Shown here piece by piece: positions 24,418-33,753 of a DNA stretch of 64,000 nucleotides. The first letter of the stretch is position 1; each line of letters begins with the position of its first letter. A program made the position numbers and the translations under genes. The stretch comes from Niallia taxi (GTDB lineage: Bacteria; Bacillota; Bacilli; Bacillales; Cytobacillaceae), in contig NZ_RZTZ01000010.1 in NCBI RefSeq assembly GCF_004005475.1, positions 1 to 64,000 of the forward strand. Reading direction: 5' to 3'. Below the pieces are notes generated by a model. That model was not told the DNA's origin and did not search any database. It saw nothing but the letters and a program-made list of their open reading frames with translations.

Positions 24418-26508
24418 ATGAAATCACTTGTACTTTGTGAAAAACCGAGCGTGGCAAGAGAAATTGCCAGAGTCCTCGGCTGCAATAAAACATCAAAAAG
24501 CTATATAGAATCAGACAAATATATTGTGACATGGGCATTAGGTCATCTTATTGAATTGAAGATGCCTGAGCATTATGATCCTAAATATAAAAATTGGAAT
24601 TTAGATGACTTACCAATCATTCCTGAAAAGATGGATCTTAAAGTCATGAAGCAAACAAGCCACCAGTATAAAGCAATTGAACAGCTTGCTAAAAGAAAAG
24701 ATGTTCATGAATGCATCATCGCAACAGATGCTGGGCGTGAAGGCGAGCTAGTTGCAAGATGGATATTGGATAAAATACGTTTCCAAAAGCCAATGAAGCG
24801 ACTGTGGATTTCTTCACAGACAGACAAGGCGATTCTCGATGGGTTCCGTAAATTAAAATCAAGCAAAGAATTTGACCCATTATATGCATCAGCAGTATGC
24901 CGGGCCCAAGCAGATTGGCTAATCGGCTTAAATGTCACACGTGCATTAACGACTAAGTTTAATGACCCCCTTTCTGCCGGAAGAGTACAGACACCTACTT
25001 TATCCCTTGTAATTGAAAGAGAAAAGCAAATTCAATCCTTTGTACCGAAGGAATACTGGACAATTAGTGCTAAAATCGGTGAATCAATCGCACATTTTGA
25101 AAAAAATGGAGAAAAACGAATTTTTTCTAAAGAACAAGTCGAAGCAATTATTAACAGCACAAAAAATGAGCGCGCGAAGGTCACTTCTATGACACGGAAG
25201 GAAAAAACAGAGCATCATCCTCTTCCATATGATTTGACAGAACTTCAGCGTGATGCAAACAAAATTTTCGGCTTTTCTGCAAAAAAGACTTTAAATGTTA
25301 TGCAAAAGCTGTATGAACAGCATAAATTAGTGACATATCCAAGAACAGACTCCCGCTACTTGACGACAGATATGAAGGATACAATGTTTGATAGGCTTCA
25401 AAGCGTGTCTGCAGCTTACAAGGAAGAAGCTCAAAAGCTGCTTGTCAAAAAAGGCAAAATGGAAGCAGCAAATATATTCAATAATGACAAGGTTTCGGAT
25501 CACCATGCTATCATTCCAACAGAACAGCCTGTGTTCCTTCACAAGCTCGATAATGATGAAAAGAAAATATACGATTTAATTGTTAAGAGATTTCTTGCAC
25601 TCTTTTATCCAAAGCATAAATATGAAGTGATTGCGACAACATTAACAATTGGCGGACACAGCTTTATTATTCACGATACAAATGTAATAGAGCCTGGCTT
25701 TAAAGCTTTAACGGGCACAAAAGCTGCAAGCAACACACTTCTCAGCTCCTTGAAGCAAGGTCAAGAAGTCGGCGTCAGCTCTGTAAAGAGTGAGCAAAAA
25801 TGGACAGAGCCGCCACTTCGTTATAGTGAGGCGGATATACTAGGTAAAATGGAGAAATTCGGCTTAGGTACACCTGCAACAAGAGCTGAAATTATCGAGC
25901 GCCTTGTCACAACAGAGGTTGTAGAAAGACAAAACGGACGCTTCTATTCTACTCAAAAAGGAAAACAGCTTCTTGAGCTGGTTAATGATGATTTGACTTC
26001 ACCTGAGCTGACAGCAACATGGGAGCAAAAGCTCGAAGACATTGCTAAAGGTAAAGCAAATCCAGATAAATTTATGCTGGAAATTAAACAGCAGACAAAG
26101 CAGTTTATTCTTGAAATAAAAAACAGCGATAAAGCTTACAAAGTCCAGAATCTCACTGGTTCAAAATGTCCAGAATGCGGCTCCTTCCTGAAAGAAAAAA
26201 ACACGAAAAACGGCAAGGTTCTCGTCTGCTCCAGCATGGACTGCAATTTCAGCAAACGGAAGGATCCTAAGCTTTCCAATAAACGCTGCCCGCAATGCCA
26301 TAAAAAGATGGAAATCCATGACGGAAAAGCGGGGACCTACTTCCAATGCCGTAGCTGTAATGTTGTTGAAAAGGCAGCAGATCGCAAGAAAACAGTCAGC
26401 AAAAAGGAAGAGCGTAAGCTTGTCCAGAAATACACGAAGGATGAAGGCTTCGGCAACAGTCTTGGTGATTTACTAAAAGCAGCTATGAATAAAGAGGACG
26501 ATAAATAA
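24418..26508 (+). CDS. topB: DNA topoisomerase III
   Basis: The 696-residue type IA topoisomerase has the Toprim domain (LCEKPSVA near the start, ATDAGREGE near residue 102), the active-site tyrosine in VTYPRTDSRYL (Tyr307), and two C-terminal zinc motifs (CPECG...CSSMDC from about 584, CPQCHKK...CRSC from about 623). It decatenates DNA and relaxes negative supercoils. I chose the ATG at 24418 because GGAAGGAG lies just upstream. Confidence 0.95.
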   Translation: MKSLVLCEKPSVAREIARVLGCNKTSKSYIESDKYIVTWALGHLIELKMPEHYDPKYKNWNLDDLPIIPEKMDLKVMKQTSHQYKAIEQLAKRKDVHECIIATDAGREGELVARWILDKIRFQKPMKRLWISSQTDKAILDGFRKLKSSKEFDPLYASAVCRAQADWLIGLNVTRALTTKFNDPLSAGRVQTPTLSLVIEREKQIQSFVPKEYWTISAKIGESIAHFEKNGEKRIFSKEQVEAIINSTKNERAKVTSMTRKEKTEHHPLPYDLTELQRDANKIFGFSAKKTLNVMQKLYEQHKLVTYPRTDSRYLTTDMKDTMFDRLQSVSAAYKEEAQKLLVKKGKMEAANIFNNDKVSDHHAIIPTEQPVFLHKLDNDEKKIYDLIVKRFLALFYPKHKYEVIATTLTIGGHSFIIHDTNVIEPGFKALTGTKAASNTLLSSLKQGQEVGVSSVKSEQKWTEPPLRYSEADILGKMEKFGLGTPATRAEIIERLVTTEVVERQNGRFYSTQKGKQLLELVNDDLTSPELTATWEQKLEDIAKGKANPDKFMLEIKQQTKQFILEIKNSDKAYKVQNLTGSKCPECGSFLKEKNTKNGKVLVCSSMDCNFSKRKDPKLSNKRCPQCHKKMEIHDGKAGTYFQCRSCNVVEKAADRKKTVSKKEERKLVQKYTKDEGFGNSLGDLLKAAMNKEDDK

Positions 26509-26510
26509 TA

Positions 26511-26537
26511 AAAAGCAGACCTAATGGTCTGCTTTTT
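26511..26537. terminator. Bidirectional terminator topB/MFS gene
   Basis: AAGCAGACC and GGTCTGCTT form a stem with loop TAAT between convergent genes, with A and T runs. Confidence 0.9.
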
Positions 26538-27728
26538 CTAATGTGAAATTCTGTCCACATGGTGAAGATGTTTTCTGCCTGTTGCAACAGAGGCCATCGC
26601 CAGCAAGACAAAAATTGCTCCGACTATAAATGGCACATGAGGAGAATACACCTCTGCCAATTTATTCGCAAGCCACGGACCTACTGCACCGCCAAAGAAG
26701 CGGACAAAGCTATATGCTGCCGAAGCTGTTGCTCTCTCAACAGGAGCTACTTCCATAACTGCTGTCGTTATAAGTGTATTGTTTGTTCCTAAGAAAAGCC
26801 CTGCCACTATAACAGCAATAATAATTACTTCCTTGCTGTCTGTCCAGATGCCCATTGCGAGCAGCGTTAAAGCAAATAAAATCAGCATGGCAGTCATTGA
26901 CTTAATTGTACCAAATCTTTCCTGCAGTCTTGGCGCAATGAAAACAGAAGTAACAGCTAGACATAAGCCCCAGCCTAAGAAGACATAGCCTAAACCATGT
27001 TCATCCAATTCCATTACAAAAGGAGAATATGCCATCAATGTGAAAAACCCTATATTGTATAAAAAGGCCGTTAATCCTAAACGGAATAATCCAGGATATT
27101 TAAGTGCCTTAATTGGGTCTAAAACAGAGCTTTTCACCTTGGGCTTTTCTAATTTAGGCATTTTCAGCAATAATGCTAAAAAGGCAATAATCATTAATAT
27201 ACTTACACCGAAAAATGGTCCTCTCCACGAAATGGAGCCAAGCTCCCCACCAAGAAGTGGACCTACGGAAATACCTAAACCAATTGCAGCTTCATAAAGA
27301 ATAATGGCTTTTGCCGTTCCACCTGTTGATAAACCAACAATTGCAGACAGTGCGGTTGCAATAAACAATGCATTTCCTAAGCCCCAACCGCCGCGGAAGC
27401 CGACAATCTGCCAGATACCATTAGAAGATCCGGCTAAGCCTGCAAATACGATTGTAAATAAAATACCTGTCAGCAGTGTCCATTTTATCCCGATCCTGCT
27501 TGATACAACTCCAGTAATTAACATCGCAATCCCTGTGATCAAGTTATAGCTTGAAAACAATAAAGACACCTGGCTTGGTGTCGCATCCAATTGCACAGCA
27601 ATTGCAGGCAAAATCGGATCAACAAGTCCTAGCCCCATAAAAGAAATAATCGTTGCAAAAAAGATTACCCAAATGACTAGCGGCTGTTTATTTGGTGTTT
27701 CCAATGAAGTAACAGTCTCCCTGCTCAT
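26538..27728 (-). CDS. MFS drug exporter, YfmO-like
   Basis: The 396-residue protein has twelve membrane segments and resembles drug:proton antiporters such as B. subtilis YfmO. The first-helix pattern GLGLVDPILPAIAVQL and the GPLLGG motif of helix 5 are typical of DHA1 drug exporters. A MerR-family gene is divergent from it, matching the YfmP-YfmO pair, although in B. subtilis the two genes point the same way. I chose the ATG at 27728, with AAGGATGAT upstream. Confidence 0.85.
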   Translation of the reverse strand: MSRETVTSLETPNKQPLVIWVIFFATIISFMGLGLVDPILPAIAVQLDATPSQVSLLFSSYNLITGIAMLITGVVSSRIGIKWTLLTGILFTIVFAGLAGSSNGIWQIVGFRGGWGLGNALFIATALSAIVGLSTGGTAKAIILYEAAIGLGISVGPLLGGELGSISWRGPFFGVSILMIIAFLALLLKMPKLEKPKVKSSVLDPIKALKYPGLFRLGLTAFLYNIGFFTLMAYSPFVMELDEHGLGYVFLGWGLCLAVTSVFIAPRLQERFGTIKSMTAMLILFALTLLAMGIWTDSKEVIIIAVIVAGLFLGTNNTLITTAVMEVAPVERATASAAYSFVRFFGGAVGPWLANKLAEVYSPHVPFIVGAIFVLLAMASVATGRKHLHHVDRISH

Positions 27729-27778
27729 TAATATCATCCTTCTTTTTATTAATTAATCGATTTAATAATCCATGTAAA

Positions 27779-27807
27779 AGTATAGACCTTATTAACGTTT
27801 ACGTCAA
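27779..27807 (-). promoter_or_regulatory. Promoter of the MFS gene with MerR-type dyad
   Basis: On the minus strand TTGACG (27807-27802), 17 bases, TATACT (27784-27779). The dyad TTAACGTTTACGTCAACGTTAA (27792-27813) covers the -35 and part of the spacer. It is the likely operator of the divergent MerR protein. Unlike classical MerR promoters, the spacer is of normal length, so repression is more likely. Confidence 0.6.
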
Positions 27808-27923
27808 CGTTAATGTTTACCATTGTATCACTTGCTCTTTTCTTTTCATTATGCCAAAGTTATTAATAAATATGACGTATTACATGTTGCTTTATTGGAG
27901 CAACGTAAAAAGGAGCAGCAATT

Positions 27924-28361
27924 ATGGAATGGCTGAAAATTGATGATGTGGCAAAAAGGAGCGGATTGACTAAACGGACAATTCGTTATTATGAGCAAAT
28001 AGGACTTATCCCTCCCCCAGAAAGAAGTGACGGGGGTTATCGTTTATATACAGAAGAACATGTGACACTATTACTGAAAATCACCAATGCAAAGGATGTA
28101 CTTGGCTTCTCCCTTCAAGAACTGCAGGAGTTCATTGCCTTAAGTGATGCATTGGAGCTGCAGAAAATGGATTATCGGCAAGTAAAAGGAACGAGCCTGC
28201 AAAGAGAAAAGCTGGAAAAAATACTAGAAACGACATTAGAGCAACTGAGGCTGATTGAGTTGAAAAAGCAAAATATCCTTAAAGTCGAGGAGGATATTGT
28301 TTCCTTGAAGAACCGGGCGGAGGCTGCTTTAAAAAGATGGGCCGAAGAAGACGCCAAATAA
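27924..28361 (+). CDS. MerR-family regulator, YfmP-like
   Basis: The 145-residue protein has a MerR winged helix (residues 4-72, RSGLTKRTIRYYEQIGLI) and a coiled-coil dimerisation region rich in Leu and Glu (about 80-140), but no large ligand-binding domain. It is divergent from a drug exporter and probably controls it and itself through the shared dyad. GGAG precedes the ATG. Confidence 0.88.
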   Translation: MEWLKIDDVAKRSGLTKRTIRYYEQIGLIPPPERSDGGYRLYTEEHVTLLLKITNAKDVLGFSLQELQEFIALSDALELQKMDYRQVKGTSLQREKLEKILETTLEQLRLIELKKQNILKVEEDIVSLKNRAEAALKRWAEEDAK

Positions 28362-28396
28362 CAGAAAGCCAGCATTCTTCATGCTGGCTTTCTGTT
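28360..28396. terminator. Bidirectional terminator
   Basis: A perfect 16-base inverted repeat (AACAGAAAGCCAGCAT with ATGCTGGCTTTCTGTT) lies between the convergent merR and HAD genes. Confidence 0.85.
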
Positions 28397-29063
28397 ATTT
28401 CCTATTTGCAAACTGCCTAAGCAGCTCCTCAACAGTTAAAAAATCTGTACTTGGTACATTCCACTCCGCCTGCTTTAATATAGCGGAATTTCCGATGCTG
28501 ACGGAAAACATTGGTGTTTTCATTATTCCTTTAAGCCCTGCCTCTCCATCTTCCACAGCTGCACAGCTGTCATATGAAACGCCAAGGCAGTCGGCTGCTG
28601 TTAGGAATATTTCCGGATCTGGCTTGCCCTTTGTCAGCTTATGGGGATCAACAATGCACTCAAACCAATCCTTTATCCCGAATTTCTCCAACAGAAGTGG
28701 AGCATTAGAGCTGGAAGAAGCAATCCCCATCTTAATGCCAGAATTTTTTAAGCTTAACAGGAATTCATACATGCCTGGAAGCATGTCTCCTTTTGTAAAT
28801 TCAGCAATAAGCTCCCTATAATACTCCCCTTTTTTATTTCCTAGCAGCAGCTTCTCCTCCTCTGTAACATCCCTGCTGCATCTGTTTGAAAGCTCGTCCA
28901 TCAATACCTTCCGAGGTATCCCTTGAAAGCGCAGGTTGTCCTCCGTTGTAAATGGAACCCCAAGCTCATCAGCAATTCTTTTTGTTGCTTCATAATAATG
29001 CTGGACAGTATCTGCAATTACACCATCAAAATCAAAAATAACAGCTTTTAAAGTTCGTTTCAT
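28395..29063 (-). CDS. HAD phosphatase, beta-phosphoglucomutase-like
   Basis: The 222-residue protein has the HAD motif I FDFDGVIADT (nucleophile Asp11, acid/base Asp13), a helical cap, motif II in IASSSSN, the Lys in TKGKPDPEIF and motif IV in VEDGEAGL. Length and cap resemble beta-phosphoglucomutase, but a plain sugar-phosphate phosphatase is equally possible. No maltose or trehalose genes are adjacent. I chose the ATG at 29063 because GGAGG lies five bases before it. Confidence 0.75.
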   Translation of the reverse strand: MKRTLKAVIFDFDGVIADTVQHYYEATKRIADELGVPFTTEDNLRFQGIPRKVLMDELSNRCSRDVTEEEKLLLGNKKGEYYRELIAEFTKGDMLPGMYEFLLSLKNSGIKMGIASSSSNAPLLLEKFGIKDWFECIVDPHKLTKGKPDPEIFLTAADCLGVSYDSCAAVEDGEAGLKGIMKTPMFSVSIGNSAILKQAEWNVPSTDFLTVEELLRQFANRK

Positions 29064-29372
29064 GATTTCCTCCGTCACGTAATAATCTATATATTATAGC
29101 AAAAACTTAGAGGTGATGCCGTCTCTCGTGAGAATCAAAACTAAGCAGGAGTTATTATCTGAACATAACTTTATTGCAAATAAATCTTCTACTATTATGA
29201 CAAATCAGTTTATTTATGAACGTAAACAAGCTACAATGAATAAAAGGATTTGCCACATCAGACATTATATTGATAAAGCAGAACGACTCTTGCATGCAAA
29301 TTGCGGGATATTCGTATCTGCTCTGAAAAGGCAATCGTTACATATCATGCTCTTTAGCAAAGGAGAATAACA

Positions 29373-30605
29373 ATGAGTACATTTCAGCAAAATTTAGAAA
29401 AATATGCAGAACTTGCAGTGAAGGTAGGAGTTAATATCCAGCCTGAACAAACGCTTGTAGTTAATACAACAATTGATGCAGCAGAGTTTGTCCGCCTAGT
29501 CGTTCGTAAAGCATATGAAGCAGGTGCCAAAAATGTTGTTGTTAATTGGACAGACGATACTGTTACAAGAACAAAATACGAGCTTGCACCCGCTGAGGCA
29601 TTTTTGGAATATCCGGAATGGAGAGCAAAGGAAACAGAAGAGCTTGCTAAAGCTGGTGCTGCATTCATGTCCGTCCTATCGTCTAGTCCAGATTTGCTTA
29701 AAGGCATTGCAACAGAAAAAATCGCTAACTTCCAAAAGGCTTCTGGAAAAGCATTGAGCACCTTCCGTAAATATGTACAATCAGATAAGGTCAGCTGGAC
29801 TGTTATCGGTGTACCTTCTGTTGCATGGGCGAATACTGTATTTGCAAATGAACCGGAAGAAAAACGCGTTGACCTTCTTTGGGACGCTATCTTTAAAGCA
29901 TCCAGAGTAGATCAAGAACAACCAATTGAGGCATGGAAGCAGCATGACAAAAATCTTCATGAAAAAGTGGATTACTTAAACAACAAAGCTTATAAAAAAC
30001 TACATTACAAAGCTCCTGGCACAGACTTGACAATTGAGCTGCCAGAAAACCATCTATGGTGCGGTGCTGGAAGCATTAATGAAAAAGGCTTTGAATTTAT
30101 GGCAAATATGCCAACAGAAGAAGTTTTCACAGTACCTCACAAAACAGGTGTTAACGGCACTGTTGCAAGCACGAAGCCATTAAGCTATGGCGGAAACATC
30201 ATTGACAACTTCTCCGTTACATTTAAAGACGGCAGAATTGTTGATGTGAAAGCAGAGCAAGGCGAAGAGATTCTGCGCCAGCTTGTTGAAACAGATGAAG
30301 GCTCTCATTACTTAGGAGAAGTCGCACTTGTACCGCATCGCTCACCTATTTCAGAGTCCAATATTCTTTATTACAATACATTGTTTGACGAAAATGCATC
30401 GAATCATTTAGCGATTGGCAGCGCGTATGCTTTCTGCATTAAAGGTGGAAAAACAATGTCCAGCGAAGAATTGGCTGCTGCAGGCTTGAACGAAAGTATT
30501 ACACATGTCGACTTCATGATTGGGTCTGATAAAATGGATATCGACGGCATTACAGCAGACGGAAAAACAGAAGCAGTCTTCCGCAACGGAGACTGGGCTT
30601 TCTAA
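29373..30605 (+). CDS. ampS: Aminopeptidase AmpS (M29 family)
   Basis: The 410-residue protein matches the M29 thermophilic aminopeptidases (AmpS, aminopeptidase II), which use two metal ions to remove N-terminal residues in the cytoplasm. Conserved segments include the WCGAGSINEKGFEFMANMPTE region (about 229-250), EVALVPHRSPIS (about 316-327) and SNHLAIGSAYAF. Length agrees with the family. AAGGAG precedes the ATG. The 300-base leader upstream has one open frame that I do not consider convincing. Confidence 0.93.
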   Translation: MSTFQQNLEKYAELAVKVGVNIQPEQTLVVNTTIDAAEFVRLVVRKAYEAGAKNVVVNWTDDTVTRTKYELAPAEAFLEYPEWRAKETEELAKAGAAFMSVLSSSPDLLKGIATEKIANFQKASGKALSTFRKYVQSDKVSWTVIGVPSVAWANTVFANEPEEKRVDLLWDAIFKASRVDQEQPIEAWKQHDKNLHEKVDYLNNKAYKKLHYKAPGTDLTIELPENHLWCGAGSINEKGFEFMANMPTEEVFTVPHKTGVNGTVASTKPLSYGGNIIDNFSVTFKDGRIVDVKAEQGEEILRQLVETDEGSHYLGEVALVPHRSPISESNILYYNTLFDENASNHLAIGSAYAFCIKGGKTMSSEELAAAGLNESITHVDFMIGSDKMDIDGITADGKTEAVFRNGDWAF

Positions 30606-30610
30606 TAACC

Positions 30611-30652
30611 AAAACAACCCTGGGAGATATGTCTGCCAGGGTTGTTGTTTTA
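30611..30652. terminator. Bidirectional terminator
   Basis: AACAACCCTGG and CCAGGGTTGTT form an 11-base stem between convergent ampS and the DUF4309 gene, with TTTTATT following. Confidence 0.85.
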
Positions 30653-31771
30653 TTCACTGTCTTTTTTTACAAGCTGAATTTGCTCTAATTGCTGGCTGCT
30701 GTCCAGAATGAATTTCATTTCATAATGGTTGGCAGTATAAGTAGCAATGTAGCCATCATGCTCCTTGTTCGCAGAAAATGTATCCGGCTTGCCTAATATC
30801 TCATTGATTATAGACATATTTATCTTAAGGCGCATGCCAGGAATCGCAATCGAAGTTACCTGCTTTGTCTTACTATCATAGTAGTATGTGACCTCCGGGT
30901 AAGTTACCATCATTGTTCCATCACTTTGCTTCGTATCTGTATACTCTTTATTCGACTTTGTTATTTCGCTTATGCTTGTACCAATTGGATACTGGCTGCC
31001 TAACAGCATCCCCTGTTCAGCAATTGTTAAAGCATCTTTTGAGAGAGTAAGATTTTTAAATGGCAAATAGTACTCTTCCTCCTCAAGCCATCTCTCCATT
31101 TCCTTTTCTTTATCAATATAAGTTGTGTCCGTCTCTTTAAGCTGCAGACGCTCTGAACTCAACGTCCATGTAGTCACTTCATACAAATCGGAATTCTTTT
31201 TTTCTGCAGTCTGCAAATAGTTTTGCTGGATACTTTTAATTTTGCGCTTTAAGACTGGAATTTCCTTCTTAGTAAGGGACGTAAGCTCTCCCTCCTTCAT
31301 CACATACAGTGATGCAACAGTATTATCCTTTGCCTTTGTTTGATAGACTGCAATAATACTATGCTTATTGACGGTGTATGTGCTGATATTTTTATTTTTT
31401 GTATTAAATACGAGCGGATCCCGCAGTTTAATCGCTTGTTTAAGCTCCTTCTTATCATCTTCTGACTCCGCCGTTAAATAAAGGGAAAATTCCCCTTCTA
31501 CAATAGAATCATCTTTATCTCCGAGAAAGCTATCCTCTTTAAGTGGATATTTCTCCGTTTCATCGCCTACTAAATATGCTTCGTATACTTCATTGTCCTC
31601 CTTAAGTGTTAAAGAGGATATTGCATTTTCTGTGATCCACTCTACCTGTGTTTCAGCAAGTTTCGCCGAAGCCTCATTCTCCTCGGTCTTTTTTGAACTT
31701 AGTTGAATTGCCCCCACGACAACCAAAACAGCACATAATATAAGCATGCCAATATATATATATAGTTTCAT
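30650..31771 (-). CDS. Membrane-anchored protein with DUF4309-like C-terminus
   Basis: The 373-residue protein starts with one hydrophobic helix (about 4-25) without a lipobox, so it is anchored to the outer face of the membrane. The middle is acidic and Lys/Glu-rich. The last 110 residues resemble DUF4309 (YjgB-type): GTSISEITKS, YPEVTYYYDSKTKQV and LGKPDTFSANKEHDGYIATY. Function is unknown. It is a single gene convergent with ampS. Confidence 0.65.
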   Translation of the reverse strand: MKLYIYIGMLILCAVLVVVGAIQLSSKKTEENEASAKLAETQVEWITENAISSLTLKEDNEVYEAYLVGDETEKYPLKEDSFLGDKDDSIVEGEFSLYLTAESEDDKKELKQAIKLRDPLVFNTKNKNISTYTVNKHSIIAVYQTKAKDNTVASLYVMKEGELTSLTKKEIPVLKRKIKSIQQNYLQTAEKKNSDLYEVTTWTLSSERLQLKETDTTYIDKEKEMERWLEEEEYYLPFKNLTLSKDALTIAEQGMLLGSQYPIGTSISEITKSNKEYTDTKQSDGTMMVTYPEVTYYYDSKTKQVTSIAIPGMRLKINMSIINEILGKPDTFSANKEHDGYIATYTANHYEMKFILDSSQQLEQIQLVKKDSE

Positions 31772-32001
31772 TATATTCTCCTGATTATAAAAACACGTAA
31801 TTTGCCTATCTTTTTAAGCGTACTTATTAATATTAACAAAATGGCTACCTTTCTACAAATCAAGGTTTTTCCAGTTTCCGCTTACTTATTATTTGGAAAA
31901 ATCAGCATAAGGCAGCAGCCCTTTTTGGACCGGCTCCTTTTTATGTTATTCTATAGTTAGTTCTGGTCAGAAAAATGATAAATGGAAAGGGTTGATATTT
32001 T

Positions 32002-32271
32002 ATGGTTCAATATCATCTTGCCATCACCGGAAAGGTTCAAGGCGTAGGCTTTCGGTACTTTGTACAAATGAAGGCAATGGAATATAATGTTCACGGCTGG
32101 GTCAAAAACAGAGACAACGGTTCTGTTGAAGCTGTTATTTCAGGACCAAAAGAGACGCTTGATTTATTTATTGCTGACATCAAAAAGGGAAACAGGTTTG
32201 CCGCAGTACAGAATGTAGAGATCACTGAGCAGCAGGCCGAGACGTTTCGCTCATTCAGTATTCGGTACTGA
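32002..32271 (+). CDS. acyP: Acylphosphatase
   Basis: The 89-residue enzyme hydrolyses acyl phosphates. The catalytic Arg18 (GKVQGVGFRYFV) and Asn36 (GWVKNRDNGSVE) are both present and the length is that of the family. It corresponds to B. subtilis YflL. AAAGGG precedes the ATG. The next gene starts 51 bases later in the same direction without a terminator, so acyP and mscL may be cotranscribed. Confidence 0.95.
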   Translation: MVQYHLAITGKVQGVGFRYFVQMKAMEYNVHGWVKNRDNGSVEAVISGPKETLDLFIADIKKGNRFAAVQNVEITEQQAETFRSFSIRY

Positions 32272-32322
32272 TTCTAGTTAGAAGCAACAAAAATTAGTGT
32301 GATTAAAGTTAGGAGTTTTAGT

Positions 32323-32724
32323 ATGTGGAAAGAATTTAAAGCCTTTGCTGTCAAAGGCAATGTTATCGATTTAGCAATCGGTGTAATCATTGGCGGGGCA
32401 TTCAGCAAAATTGTCAGCTCCCTTGTGAATGACATTATCATGCCGATAGTCGGCGTTCTTCTTGGAGGAGTTAATTTAACAAGCCTTCAATTAACCTACG
32501 GCAAGGCAACTGTCCTTTACGGACAATTTATCCAAACAATTTTAGACTTTTTTATTGTCGCCTTTTCTATCTTTATGGTTATCAAGCTGATTACCAAGTT
32601 CAAAAGGAAAAAAGAAGAGGAAATTGTCGAAGAAAAGGCACCATCCATTGATGCAAAGGAAGAGTTATTGATGGAAATCCGCGATCTTTTGAAAAAAGAC
32701 CGAGTCAGACAGGAAGAAAATTAA
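32323..32724 (+). CDS. mscL: Large-conductance mechanosensitive channel MscL
   Basis: The 133-residue protein has the MscL signature [19 protein letters not shown] in the first helix, the second membrane helix (about 68-90) and a charged C-terminal helix. It opens under membrane tension and releases solutes at hypo-osmotic shock. I chose the ATG at 32323 (MWKEFKAFA), with TTAGGAG upstream, over a longer form. Confidence 0.95.
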   Translation: MWKEFKAFAVKGNVIDLAIGVIIGGAFSKIVSSLVNDIIMPIVGVLLGGVNLTSLQLTYGKATVLYGQFIQTILDFFIVAFSIFMVIKLITKFKRKKEEEIVEEKAPSIDAKEELLMEIRDLLKKDRVRQEEN

Positions 32725-32791
32725 TTTTTTTTGAAACATTAACTATGTTTCATACGTAAAGAGATTAAAATATAAACAATGGAGTGACTTT

Positions 32792-33430
32792 ATGTACGCG
32801 CATAGTGTTAACACAAATCATCTACCTGCTGTCTTAAGAGCATTTGCCTTATCCTTAGGGATTGCAACTGTTGGAACATTAGTAGGTAACTTTATTCCAG
32901 CTTCACTCTTTTTACCATTAGCAATATTAGAGGTTGTGATGCTTGTTATTGCCTTCTTTCTTAGAAGAGGGAAATCAATGTCCTATTCCTTCCTTTATGC
33001 CTTTACGTTTATTTCGGGAATAACGACATATCCAATCGTTTCCCATTATATTTCCACTATCGGCGCTAATGTCGTCATAATGGCTTTAGGAACAACAACA
33101 GTAGTTTTTGCTGGACTTGCAATATATGCAACGACAACAAAACGTGACCTTTCCTTCCTCGGCGGAATGCTAATGGCTGCATTACTTGCCTTGATTGTGA
33201 TCTCTATATTTAATATTTTCTGGCCTTTAGGCACCACTGCCATGCTTGTCTACTCCTTTATCGGAGTGCTTGTGTTCAGCGGATATGTGCTTTTTGACTT
33301 TAACCGTATGAAGCATTACGGAGTGTCAGCAGAGCAAGTACCATTGATGGCTTTAAACCTTTATCTAGACTTCGTGAACCTGTTCATCAACATCTTGAGA
33401 ATCTTTGGAATCCTTTCAAGTAAGGATTAA
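32792..33430 (+). CDS. Bax inhibitor-1-like calcium channel, YetJ-like
   Basis: The 212-residue protein has seven membrane segments and matches the BI-1/YetJ family, which forms a pH-sensitive calcium leak. The two conserved Asp residues of the pore latch are seen in YVLFDFNRM and NLYLDFVNLF near the C-terminus. GGAG precedes the ATG. It follows mscL by 67 bases and a terminator follows it. Confidence 0.88.
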   Translation: MYAHSVNTNHLPAVLRAFALSLGIATVGTLVGNFIPASLFLPLAILEVVMLVIAFFLRRGKSMSYSFLYAFTFISGITTYPIVSHYISTIGANVVIMALGTTTVVFAGLAIYATTTKRDLSFLGGMLMAALLALIVISIFNIFWPLGTTAMLVYSFIGVLVFSGYVLFDFNRMKHYGVSAEQVPLMALNLYLDFVNLFINILRIFGILSSKD

Positions 33431-33433
33431 CCT

Positions 33434-33466
33434 AAATGCTGCCTGTTAACACAGGCAGCATTTGTT
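33434..33466. terminator. Bidirectional terminator
   Basis: AAATGCTGCCTGT and ACAGGCAGCATTT form a 13-base stem between convergent genes. Confidence 0.9.
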
Positions 33467-33740
33467 ATTTCATCAATTTCCCTTTCACATGACGAATGAA
33501 CTCGGCTGGATCATCCTTGATAATAAAAGAGAAAACTCCCTTATTTGTATGCAAGTACAGCATTTGATAAAGATTATTTGTTTTTTTTACAGATATGTCG
33601 TAAACAATCTCTAACTGAAAAACAGTTTCCTCTGCCATGATTTTGTCACTACAAAGAATCATGCTTTGTTTTATCTCTTGGACGACCTGCCTATTAAATT
33701 CAATCCTTCTTGTGACAACATAATAAGCCAGTTCTGCCAT
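33465..33740 (-). CDS. Hypothetical protein, 91 residues
   Basis: The protein is soluble, mixed alpha/beta in pattern, and ends in DDPAEFIRHVKGKLMK. I do not recognise its family. It begins 14 bases after the stop of the MocR-type regulator upstream, with GGAGG before its ATG, so the two share a message. It may simply be a passenger. Confidence 0.6.
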   Translation of the reverse strand: MAELAYYVVTRRIEFNRQVVQEIKQSMILCSDKIMAEETVFQLEIVYDISVKKTNNLYQMLYLHTNKGVFSFIIKDDPAEFIRHVKGKLMK

Positions 33741-33753
33741 TATTACCTCCTGC

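Noticed and set aside
29113-29370. 85-codon ORF between the HAD gene and ampS
   Set aside because: AGAGGTG overlaps its start and the protein has no recognisable pattern. It is more likely the untranslated leader of ampS, but a short real gene cannot be fully excluded.
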